DNA from: Acidobacteriota bacterium | GTDB lineage: Bacteria > Acidobacteriota > Terriglobia > Bryobacterales > Bryobacteraceae | Direction of reading: 5' to 3' | Length of the DNA stretch: 64,000 bases | NCBI GenBank assembly: GCA_017304135.1 | Contig: JAFLBB010000002.1 | Span: 1 to 64,000 of the forward strand | Part shown: positions 48,838 through 55,962 of the stretch, one piece after another | Layout: every line of letters begins with the position of its first letter | Position numbering within the stretch: position 1 is the first letter of the stretch | The notes under the pieces: generated by a model | What the model was told of the DNA's origin: nothing | The model's input: only the letters and a program-made list of their open reading frames with translations | The model's database searches: none | Translations under genes and position numbers: made by a program

Positions 48838-50481
48838 ATGCAGACACCAGCCAGTGAAGTGCATGACGTGATTGTGATCGGTTCGGGCGCGGCCGGAGGA
48901 ATGGCGGCGTGGAACCTGACGCGGCAGGGCGTGAATGTGTTGTTGCTCGATGCGGGCACACCGTTCCGGCGGTCAACGTTTTGGACGCATGTGAAGCCGT
49001 GGGAGTGGCGGGCGCGGATGGAGGCGGGACGGAAGCCGCCGCAGTTCCGGCTGGATGACCGCGAGCAGCCGCTGGATACTCCGAAGGACAAGCCGTTCGA
49101 TCTCTACCGCGTGTGGGGACGGGGCGGCAAGACGAACGTGTGGGGGCGTGTGTCGCTGCGCTATGGCGATGTGGATTTTGAGGGTCCGGCAAAGGATGGC
49201 TGGGAGATTCCGTGGCCGATCCGGTACAAAGACATCGCTCCCTATTACGACAAGGTGGATCAGTTCATCGGCGTGAACGGCGGTCCGGAGGATTTGGATG
49301 TGCTGCCGGGCAGCAGGTTCCATTTGCCTCCGCCGGCAATGCGCTGCGGCGAGCAGGTTCTGCGCAAGGCGGGCAAGGGCATCGGCATTGAGTTTGTGCA
49401 TGGGCGGCGGGCGGTGTTGACCAAGCCGCATAACGGGCACAACGCTTGCCACTATTGCGGGGCGTGCGGGCGCGGTTGCGATGTGGCGGCGTTTTTCAAC
49501 TCGAGCGACTACCTGTTGGAACCGGCGTTTAAGACGGGGCGGCTGAAGATCATCGACAACGCGGTGGCGGCACGGGTGTTGACAGGCGACAGCGGGCTGG
49601 CTACCGGTGTGCAGTATTTTGACCGCTACACGAAGGCCGAGCGGCAGGTGAAGGGCCGCATCGTGATCGTGGCGGCGTCGTGCATCGATTCGACGCGGAT
49701 TCTGCTCAATTCGAAGTCGCGGCGGCATCCGAACGGGCTGGGCAATTCGAACGACGTGGTGGGGCGGTATCTGATTGAGCAGATCCGGTTCCACATGTCG
49801 GGGTTCGTGCCGGACCTGATCGGGACGAAGGCGTTGAACGACGACGGCATTAGCGGCGAGCACATGTACATGCCGCGCTACAACCACCGCGACGGGCGCA
49901 AGCGCGACTATTTGCGCGGCTTCGGCATGCAGTTATGGAACACGGGCGCGCAGGCCAATGCGAGCTTTGCGAAACAGCTCGACGGGTTTGGGCTCGATTT
50001 CAAGAAGCGCGTGAAGGCGCGGTATCCGGCGCTGGTGTCGCTGCATCCCTATGGCGAGGTGCTGCCGCGCAAGGAGAACCGCGTGGTGGTGGATGCTGGG
50101 CATCTGGACCAGTACGGCGTTCCGGTGGCGCGGATCGAGTTTACGATCAGCGACAACGAGCGCAAGATGGCGGCCGAGATGTATGACATGGCCGAGAATC
50201 TGTTACGCGCGGCCAAGGCGGAGATTATGCCGTTTGAGCGCGGCGTGTTGGATACGCCGGGGCTGGCGATTCACGAGCACGGGACGATCCGCATGGGCGA
50301 CGACGCGAAGCGGAGCGTGCTGAACGGCTTCTGCCAAATGCACGAGGTGAAGAACGTGTTCTGCGTGGACGGCGCGGCGTTCCCGACGTCGACCGAGAAG
50401 AACCCGACGTTGACAATTCTGGCTCTGGCCTGGCGCGCGACCGATTATCTGGCGCGGGAGATGAAGGCGGGGCGGGTGTAG
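48838..50481 (+). CDS. GMC oxidoreductase (FAD sugar/gluconate dehydrogenase-like large subunit)
   Basis: A 547-residue flavoprotein. The FAD motif is [20 protein letters not shown]. The middle holds a [19 protein letters not shown] segment and a cysteine cluster, [12 protein letters not shown], typical of the gluconate-dehydrogenase-like branch. The C-terminal block has the catalytic His in [14 protein letters not shown] and [20 protein letters not shown]. It has no signal peptide of its own, so it would be exported with the subunit-3 partner encoded just upstream. It would oxidise a sugar or sugar acid in the periplasm; the electron acceptor is not encoded here. Confidence 0.92.
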   Translation: MQTPASEVHDVIVIGSGAAGGMAAWNLTRQGVNVLLLDAGTPFRRSTFWTHVKPWEWRARMEAGRKPPQFRLDDREQPLDTPKDKPFDLYRVWGRGGKTNVWGRVSLRYGDVDFEGPAKDGWEIPWPIRYKDIAPYYDKVDQFIGVNGGPEDLDVLPGSRFHLPPPAMRCGEQVLRKAGKGIGIEFVHGRRAVLTKPHNGHNACHYCGACGRGCDVAAFFNSSDYLLEPAFKTGRLKIIDNAVAARVLTGDSGLATGVQYFDRYTKAERQVKGRIVIVAASCIDSTRILLNSKSRRHPNGLGNSNDVVGRYLIEQIRFHMSGFVPDLIGTKALNDDGISGEHMYMPRYNHRDGRKRDYLRGFGMQLWNTGAQANASFAKQLDGFGLDFKKRVKARYPALVSLHPYGEVLPRKENRVVVDAGHLDQYGVPVARIEFTISDNERKMAAEMYDMAENLLRAAKAEIMPFERGVLDTPGLAIHEHGTIRMGDDAKRSVLNGFCQMHEVKNVFCVDGAAFPTSTEKNPTLTILALAWRATDYLAREMKAGRV

Positions 50482-50508
50482 ACGAGCAGGCAGAAGACAG
50501 GTAAAAGG

Positions 50509-50550
50509 AACGGGCGGAGACACCACAAGGCGACCCGCCCGTTTGAGTTT
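50509..50550. terminator. Bidirectional terminator between the GMC gene and trxA
   Basis: A perfect 9-bp stem, AACGGGCGG (50509-50517) and CCGCCCGTT (50535-50543), with TTTGAGTTT on the plus side and TTCCTTTT on the minus side. It lies between two convergent genes. Confidence 0.75.
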
Positions 50551-50569
50551 GCTGGAGAGGAAAGCCGGG

Positions 50570-50899
50570 TTAGATGTTGGCGTCGAGCATGGCGGCCACA
50601 TCGGACTTGCCGATGGCGCCGACCTTCTGGGCCACCACCTGGCCGCCCTTGAAGACGAGCAGGGTGGGGATGCCGCGAATGCCGTAGCGCATGGCGGTGT
50701 TGCCGTTTTCGTCGACGTTGAGCTTGCCGACCTTGGCCTTGCCGGCATATTCGTCGGCGACGGCGTCGATGGTCGGGGTCATCATTTTGCAGGGGCCGCA
50801 CCATTCGGCCCAGAAGTCCACCAGAACGGGGACTTGGGAAGTGAGGACGTCGCCGTCCCAGGAGGCGTCGGTGAAAGTCAGTGTGTTTTGTCCAGCCAT
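50570..50899 (-). CDS. trxA: Thioredoxin
   Basis: A 109-residue thioredoxin: [20 protein letters not shown] with the CGPC redox pair, the buried Asp in [24 protein letters not shown] with the cis-Pro, and [20 protein letters not shown]. It reduces disulfides in the cytoplasm, including those of ribonucleotide reductase (a class II enzyme is encoded at 55963). It is monocistronic. Confidence 0.97.
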   Translation of the reverse strand: MAGQNTLTFTDASWDGDVLTSQVPVLVDFWAEWCGPCKMMTPTIDAVADEYAGKAKVGKLNVDENGNTAMRYGIRGIPTLLVFKGGQVVAQKVGAIGKSDVAAMLDANI

Positions 50900-50968
50900 A
50901 GTGTCAGAATCCAGTCTATCTGATGACGGAGGGGACGGAAGGATTCAGGGGGTTGGATGTCCGGCGAA

Positions 50969-51904
50969 CTAAGGGGTGGGCGAGTGTTCGCGCTCGGCGG
51001 TGGCGCGGAGGTTGGCCACGCCGGCGGTGTAGCGGGTGTCGGTGACGGTGAAGGCGACGGCGTCTTCCATCCAGTCGTGCCAGACGCCGTCGCGGTCGTG
51101 AGAGGCGGCGGTGATGGTGTACTCCTGGGGGCAGAGGGCGCAGGGGAAGCGGAAGAGGAGGGAGCGCTCGTCGCCGGGGGCGCAGGGGCCGAGGGGGAGG
51201 TTCTCCAGTTCGGTGTTTGTGCCGAAGACCTCAAAGCCGATACGGGTGCGGATCATGATGCCGGCGACGGGGTCGTCGACGGGGGCTGCAAAGCGGATGC
51301 GGAGGCGGACGGCGACGGGTTCGCCGCTGCGCCAGAGGACGGTGGGGGTAAGGTTGGCGTCGAGGGTTTCGACGGCGAGCAGTTGGGCGCGGCCATCGCC
51401 GCGGCGGAGGGAAGGGGCAAGAGCGGGGGGAGGCGACGCGGCGAGGAGGCGCTCAACGGAGGCCGCATGATAGGCGGCGAGCACTTCGGCGGGAGCGCCG
51501 CGCAGGGCGAGGCGGCCGTTGTCGATCCACCAGAGTTCGTCGCAGAGCGAGCGGAGTAGATCGTGTTCGTGGCAACTGAGGAGGATGCTTGCGCCGGAGC
51601 GGCGGAGGCGGTCGAGTTGGGCGCGAAGGTGGACGCGGCCGGCGAAGCCGCTGCGGGAGAAGAAATGGGGGAGGGCGAGGACGGAGACCGCATCGGGGAG
51701 GGATTCGGCGGGGCCGCAGAGGCGTTGCGGAGCGGTGGCTTCGACGGCTCCCTGGGTGGGCTGAAGGATGCCGCCGGCAAGTTCGAGCAGGGCCATCAAG
51801 GCTGGAGTTTCTTCGCCCACCAGGCCGACCACGGCGCCGGGCGGCACTTCGGCGGTAAAGGGCAAGATGCCGTCCACGGCTGCTTCACGGAATCGCAAGG
51901 CCAT
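50969..51904 (-). CDS. Wzt-like ABC-ATPase relative lacking Walker A, with C-terminal polysaccharide-binding domain
   Basis: A 311-residue protein. The first 150 residues resemble a shortened ABC nucleotide-binding domain (LPFTAEVPPGAVVGLVGEET; later SGASILLSCHEHDLLRSLCD and ELWWIDNGRLALRGAPAEVL). The P-loop reads GLVGEETPALM with no Lys-Ser/Thr, and no LSGGQ signature is visible, so ATP hydrolysis is unlikely. The C-terminal 130 residues look like the Wzt O-antigen-recognition fold (LWRSGEPVAVRLRIRFAAPV, IGFEVFGTNTELENLPLG, YTITAASHDRDGVWHDWMED). No Wzm permease is nearby. ATG 51904 is only 21 bp from the divergent gene at 51926. Confidence 0.62.
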   Translation of the reverse strand: MALRFREAAVDGILPFTAEVPPGAVVGLVGEETPALMALLELAGGILQPTQGAVEATAPQRLCGPAESLPDAVSVLALPHFFSRSGFAGRVHLRAQLDRLRRSGASILLSCHEHDLLRSLCDELWWIDNGRLALRGAPAEVLAAYHAASVERLLAASPPPALAPSLRRGDGRAQLLAVETLDANLTPTVLWRSGEPVAVRLRIRFAAPVDDPVAGIMIRTRIGFEVFGTNTELENLPLGPCAPGDERSLLFRFPCALCPQEYTITAASHDRDGVWHDWMEDAVAFTVTDTRYTAGVANLRATAEREHSPTP

Positions 51905-51925
51905 CAACGATAGAATAGCGGGTAC
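51905..51925. promoter_or_regulatory. 21-bp divergent gap with two-way -10-like element
   Basis: The gap contains GATAGAATAGC. It offers TAGAAT (51911-51916) as a -10 for the plus-strand gene (9 bases before its ATG) and TATTCT (complement of 51912-51917) for the minus-strand gene (7 bases before its ATG). Both transcripts would be almost leaderless, and any -35 elements would be inside the opposite reading frame. Confidence 0.45.
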
Positions 51926-53395
51926 ATGAGACTCAATCGGATGTCCGCGGTGCGAGTTGTGTTCGGAGGGCTCACGCTGCTGCTGGTGACAGGGTGTTCG
52001 ACACCAGCGGAAAAGTTCCAAAAGCAGCTGAGCGGGGGCGGGAAAGTGTATTTGCCGAAGGGCGTGCTGGAGCTGAAGGAGCCTCTTGTGGTCGGCCCTG
52101 GTGTGCAGAATTTGGAACTGATCGGCTCAAAGGAGACCGTGATTCGCCCGCACGCCGAGTTTCAGGGCGGGGCGTTTATTCGCTGCCGGTCATGCAAGAA
52201 CGTGCGGCTGAGGGAGTTTGTGATTGAGGGAACGGCCAACAGCGCGTCGGCGCTGCCGGTGGACATCCCGCCGAGCGAGATTCCCTTTTTGAATCACTTT
52301 CAAGGCAACGGCATTACGATGGACGGGGCCGATGGGGTGCTGGTGAGCGGCGTGACGTTCCGCGACATTGCCAGCTTTGCCGTGCTGGTGTCGCAATCGA
52401 AAAATGTGCGCATTGAGAACGTGACAGTGTTGAACTCAGGCAGCCGCAATTCGCGTGGGCGCAACAACACGACGGGGGGGATTCTATTTGAGGAGGGAAG
52501 CGACCGCTGGGAGGTGCTCGATTCGCGGTTCGAAAAGATCCTGGGCAACGGGGTGTGGACGCATTCACGCTACAACTCGCCGCGCAGCTCCAACGGGCTG
52601 ATCAAGGGCAACACGTTCACGACGATTGGGCGCGATGCGGTGCAGGTGGGCCACGCCAACCGGGTGCGCGTGGTTGGGAACAAAGGGAAGTTGATCGGCT
52701 ATCCGATCGACATCATCGACGTGGAAAACAACGCGACGCCGGTGGGGGTGGACACGGCGGGCAAAGTGGACGAGAGCTATTACACCGACAACACATTTGA
52801 AGAGGTGAACGGGAAGTGTTTCGACCTGGACGGGTTCCATGACGGCGAGGTGGCGCGGAACGTATGCATCAATCGCGGCAAGCCGGAAGATTACCCGCAC
52901 GGCCACTTCGGGCTGGTGATGAACAATACATTTCCGGAGATGCGTTCGCAGCTGATCACGGTTCGCGACAACGTTTTTGACGGGATGAAGTTCGGCGGGT
53001 TGTTTGTAATTGGCGCCGGGCACAAGATCATCGGCAACAAGCTGCTGAACCTGAACCGGGCGGCGTGCAACGAACGAAAGGCGGAGTTTGGCTGCGTAGC
53101 ATTTCCCGATGAGCCGGATGTGATGAAGGCCGGGATCTATCTGGGCCAGCGCGCCGAGAGGCCGGACCCGGTGGAGGAGATTCTGATCGAGAACAACCAG
53201 ATCACCGGCCACCAGATGAAGTCAAACTGCATTCTGTATGCACCGAGGGTGAATCCGGCGACCCTGCAATCAAAGGGCAACGTGTGTACGGACGTGGTGT
53301 ACCGCGACGATTCGTTGCCGAAGCTGAGTGATCAGAAAGCGACGCCGACGCAGGGTGATGAGTATCGCGTGTTGCAGATGCCGGAAGTGAAATAG
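51926..53395 (+). CDS. Right-handed beta-helix lipoprotein
   Basis: A 489-residue protein with a lipoprotein signal (VVFGGLTLLLVTGC; Cys lipidation expected). The rest is a parallel beta-helix of pectate-lyase/polysaccharide-depolymerase type with many short N/V/G repeats: KNVRLREFVIEG, NGITMDGADGVLVSGVTFRD, KNVRIENVTVLNSGSRNSRG, NGLIKGNTFTTIGRDAVQVG and KIIGNKLLNLNRAACNERKA. It begins with GGKVYLPKGVLELKEPLVVG, a usual lead-in of such helices. No catalytic triad was identified. The neighbours suggest a surface-polysaccharide role. ATG 51941 is an alternative start. Confidence 0.8.
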   Translation: MRLNRMSAVRVVFGGLTLLLVTGCSTPAEKFQKQLSGGGKVYLPKGVLELKEPLVVGPGVQNLELIGSKETVIRPHAEFQGGAFIRCRSCKNVRLREFVIEGTANSASALPVDIPPSEIPFLNHFQGNGITMDGADGVLVSGVTFRDIASFAVLVSQSKNVRIENVTVLNSGSRNSRGRNNTTGGILFEEGSDRWEVLDSRFEKILGNGVWTHSRYNSPRSSNGLIKGNTFTTIGRDAVQVGHANRVRVVGNKGKLIGYPIDIIDVENNATPVGVDTAGKVDESYYTDNTFEEVNGKCFDLDGFHDGEVARNVCINRGKPEDYPHGHFGLVMNNTFPEMRSQLITVRDNVFDGMKFGGLFVIGAGHKIIGNKLLNLNRAACNERKAEFGCVAFPDEPDVMKAGIYLGQRAERPDPVEEILIENNQITGHQMKSNCILYAPRVNPATLQSKGNVCTDVVYRDDSLPKLSDQKATPTQGDEYRVLQMPEVK

Positions 53396-53397
53396 CC

Positions 53398-54699
53398 GTG
53401 GCGACTTCGGACACGACGCTGGCTGGCGTCCGGGCGCGGATGCGCGAGGACTGGAACGCGCGTGCCTCCGAGGATGCGCATTACTATGTCGCGTTTGGGC
53501 GGCGAAACCAGAGCGGCGAAGAGTTTTTCGATACGGCGCGGGAACAGGTGCGCGGGCTGATGTTGGAGATGCGGCGGTTGCCTGCGGCGAGGGTGAGGGC
53601 GAGGCGGGCATTGGAGATCGGCTGCGGACCGGGGCGGTTGATGAAGCCGCTGTTGGCGGCGTTTGGCGAGATCCATGGGGTGGACATTTCGGACCAGATG
53701 ATTGAGCGGGCACGCGAGAACCTGGTGGGCATTCCGCACGCGCACGCCCATCACGCGCCGAACTCAAATCTGGAGGCGTTTGCGGACGAGTCGTTCGATT
53801 TTGTCTATTCGTACGCGGTGTTCCAGCACATTCCGAGCCGCGAGGTGGTGATGGGCTACCTCGATGAGGCGGCGCGGGTATTGAAGCCGGGCGGGGTGAT
53901 CCGGGTGCAGATCAACGGGCTGCCTCACACGGCGCGCGTGTACGACACATGGAGCGGGGTACGGATCTCGGCCGAAGAGGTGCGGGCGTGGGCGCGGGCG
54001 GCAGGTTTGCAGTTGCTGGCGCTGGAAGGCGTGGGCACGCAGTATATGTGGGCCACGTTCCGCAAGCCGCTGGGGCAGGTGGCCGAGGGTGGGGCGGTGC
54101 GCATCCGGCGCGTGACGAATGCGCATTCGAGTGAACCGGCGGCGCCGGTGCGGGGACGGTTCGCGGCGTTATCGCTGTGGGTGGAGGGATTGCCGGAGGA
54201 GGCGGACCTGAACGGGATGGAGGTGCGGGTGTGCGGCGCGGCATCGACGCTCACCTATTTGGGGCCGTCGGAGTTTGACGGCATCCGGCAGTTGAACCTG
54301 CTGCTGCCCGAGGGGTTGGCGACGGGACTGGGACCGGTGGAGTTGAGCATGCCGGGCGTGGGGGAGCCGGCGTGCGCGCTGGTGCGGCTGATTTCGCCCG
54401 GGCCGCCTGTGCCGCGGGTGCTGTCAGTGACGGATGGGATCGACCTGTTGTCGGGCTCGCGCATCGTGACCGGGACGGTGAAGGCGGTGCTTGAAGAGGT
54501 GGAGCAGCCGGAGTTGCTGCGGGCGTCGGTGGGCGGTTGCGCTGTGGAATCGCTCGATCACTTTTGCACGGACCCGCGGCTGCCGCGCTATGAAGTGAAT
54601 TTTGATGTGCCGGCGGTGGTGGCGAGCGGTTCGGCGAGTGTGCGGATTGAACTGGGGGAGCGGGCGTTGGGTGAGTTTCCGGTGGAAGTGTTCCGGTAG
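53398..54699 (+). CDS. SAM-dependent methyltransferase fused to beta-rich C-terminal domains
   Basis: A 433-residue protein from a GTG at 53398, two bases after the upstream stop. Residues about 15-235 form a class I methyltransferase (ALEIGCGPGRLMKPLLAAFG, IHGVDISDQMIERARENL, FDFVYSYAVFQHIPSREVVM, RVLKPGGVIRVQINGLPH). The remaining 200 residues are beta-rich and unlike usual methyltransferase tails. One segment, LLPEGLATGLGPVELSMPGV, followed by RVLSVTDGIDLLSGSRIVTG and later VSFDVPAVV-like strands, recalls the TIGR03437/IPT-type domains common in this group. The acceptor is unknown; small molecules or a polysaccharide end are possible. Confidence 0.75.
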   Translation: MATSDTTLAGVRARMREDWNARASEDAHYYVAFGRRNQSGEEFFDTAREQVRGLMLEMRRLPAARVRARRALEIGCGPGRLMKPLLAAFGEIHGVDISDQMIERARENLVGIPHAHAHHAPNSNLEAFADESFDFVYSYAVFQHIPSREVVMGYLDEAARVLKPGGVIRVQINGLPHTARVYDTWSGVRISAEEVRAWARAAGLQLLALEGVGTQYMWATFRKPLGQVAEGGAVRIRRVTNAHSSEPAAPVRGRFAALSLWVEGLPEEADLNGMEVRVCGAASTLTYLGPSEFDGIRQLNLLLPEGLATGLGPVELSMPGVGEPACALVRLISPGPPVPRVLSVTDGIDLLSGSRIVTGTVKAVLEEVEQPELLRASVGGCAVESLDHFCTDPRLPRYEVNFDVPAVVASGSASVRIELGERALGEFPVEVFR

Positions 54700-54712
54700 G
54701 GGGGATGGCGGC

Positions 54713-55282
54713 TTATTTCGCGGCTTTGGTACTTGGCATTGGAGTGACCACACCTTTGCCGATCACCCGATCGGGAAGCTGTGGCCGCCATTCACGCGCC
54801 TCCTGCGTACCTAGCACCGTGGGAACCATTTCCATCAAGCGGAATACACCGTCTCCTGATACATCATAGAAGGCAAGCGGGTAGTCAGCGCCCGCACAGC
54901 CTCCGTGCCCTGAAGGCGGATCCACACTGCACGGATAATACAGGAACTCCCTTGCACCGACGGTGTAGCGCCTTAGTTGCCTTGCCACTAAACGTTGCCT
55001 AAAAAGGTGGGGCACGCCGTCTATGAGGTGCACAAATGTGATTTGCGCCGAGTGGTAGGCTTTACGGCGTGTATCCCAAATTGGGAGGTCGTCGAAGTGA
55101 GCGACCTTGACCTTCTCCCCGTCCATCGTTACGATTTCCGTCTTCGTCGGTTTCCTTGTTGAGGCCCTCTGACGCCCTGGAATCGTCCAGCCATCCCGGT
55201 CATAGACGCGTGTTGCTGCCGAATTGCTCTGACCGTAGGAGGTCAACGTCGATAGGTAGAGAAGAGCAAGTAGAGTACGCAT
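54713..55282 (-). CDS. Hypothetical secreted protein
   Basis: A 189-residue protein of no family I recognise. A signal peptide is present (MRTLLALLYLSTLTSYGQ). The mature part has KTEIVTMDGEKVKVAHFDDL, then YHSAQITFVHLIDGVPHLFR and a Cys-containing segment FLYYPCSVDPPSGHGGCAGA. The C-terminal half reads YDVSGDGVFRLMEMVPTVLG, which could bind a ligand or metal. Codon use is less extreme in third-position G/C than in the neighbours (more CTT, ACT, CCT), hinting at a different origin. It lies next to a pseudogene and a small unknown gene. Confidence 0.62.
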   Translation of the reverse strand: MRTLLALLYLSTLTSYGQSNSAATRVYDRDGWTIPGRQRASTRKPTKTEIVTMDGEKVKVAHFDDLPIWDTRRKAYHSAQITFVHLIDGVPHLFRQRLVARQLRRYTVGAREFLYYPCSVDPPSGHGGCAGADYPLAFYDVSGDGVFRLMEMVPTVLGTQEAREWRPQLPDRVIGKGVVTPMPSTKAAK

Positions 55283-55289
55283 TCTTCGT

Positions 55290-55508
55290 TCATCGCCTCA
55301 GCTTCGCGAACAGGCGTTGCATTTCGAGCATGCCTGAGGTGGTGCGCGGGGGGAGGGTGCGGTGGGCGTGGTTGAAGGCTGGTTCCAGCAAGGCGAGGAC
55401 GTGGCGGTTGTCGGCCGTGCGGATCTCTTCGCGGCGGAGGGCTTCGAGGGTGGGGGCGGCTTCGGCCCACGGGCGGAGGCGCTCGCGGATGAGGTCCTGG
55501 TCGCTCAC
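55290..55508 (-). CDS. Small uncharacterised protein
   Basis: A 72-residue protein if started at the GTG at 55508; the frame is open upstream to an ATG at 55553, but that part belongs to the adjacent pseudogene in the same frame. It reads SDQDLIRERLRPWAEAAPTL, EALRREEIRTADNRHVLALL, and ends RTTSGMLEMQRLFAKLRR. The helical, charged pattern with a closing TSG..E.QR.F..LRR resembles small acidobacterial proteins found beside nucleotidyltransferase or toxin genes, but no such gene is adjacent here. Function unknown. Confidence 0.45.
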   Translation of the reverse strand: MSDQDLIRERLRPWAEAAPTLEALRREEIRTADNRHVLALLEPAFNHAHRTLPPRTTSGMLEMQRLFAKLRR

Positions 55509-55751
55509 GCTTCGAGGATCGCATGGTGTGCGGGGGCGGGAGAATTCGGCCACCAGACCGCTGAAGGAGGACTCGATTCCCTCGGGCGTATTGGATCAGT
55601 ACAATCCTGGGTGGAGGTGCCCCATGGCCCGCCGCAAGAGCTTGATGTCCTCCGCGAGTCCTTCTTTCTCGAGAAGGGTTTCGGCCAAAACCCCGCGTGG
55701 GGTGATGACGAGGAACATTCCGAGGAAGCCCATGAAAACAATTCGCCGCAC
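55509..55751 (-). pseudogene. N-terminal remnant of an S41-type peptidase-like gene
   Basis: A signal-like start (VRRIVFMGFLGMFLVITPRG, VLAETLLEKEGLAED) leads into IKLLRRAMGHLHPGLY. In S41-type peptidase-like proteins this HPGLY block is normally followed by R/Y-x-TPE and more coding sequence. Here a TGA at 55596-55598 follows at once, and the same frame resumes as SNTPEGIESSFSGLVAEFSR before losing all resemblance at about 55509. The body of the protein, with its catalytic part, is absent. A truncation and an in-frame stop together indicate decay. Confidence 0.58.
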
Positions 55752-55829
55752 TCCTGTTTGACGTGCTGGAGTGGCGCCGGGCACATAAAGCGATGTGGTG
55801 CAACTGATTTCATGGAGCCGTAACCCGTA

Positions 55830-55845
55830 GCACAACATATAGATA
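55830..55845 (+). promoter_or_regulatory. Candidate NrdR box upstream of nrdJ
   Basis: GCACAACATATAGATA shows partial agreement with the NrdR consensus ACACTATATATAGTGT, chiefly the central ATATAG. TTGACA at 55853-55858 lies just downstream. The site is about 120 bp before the nrdJ start. Only one box is seen, whereas NrdR usually uses two, so this is tentative. Confidence 0.3.
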
Positions 55846-55962
55846 TTTTTCTTGACAGGCCACTACGTATAGGGTGAAACTGGCAATCGTTCGCCAGTTT
55901 CCTGCCCTTCACTCAGGTGGTTTTTGGTGAACTGGCTAAGTGTTTGAGACGGAGGATTTTCG

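Noticed and set aside
55860..55962. Cobalamin riboswitch upstream of the B12-dependent reductase
   Set aside because: The leader is about 100 bp and contains no recognisable B12-box; a small hairpin (ACTGGCAA...TTCGCCAGT) is the only structure seen.
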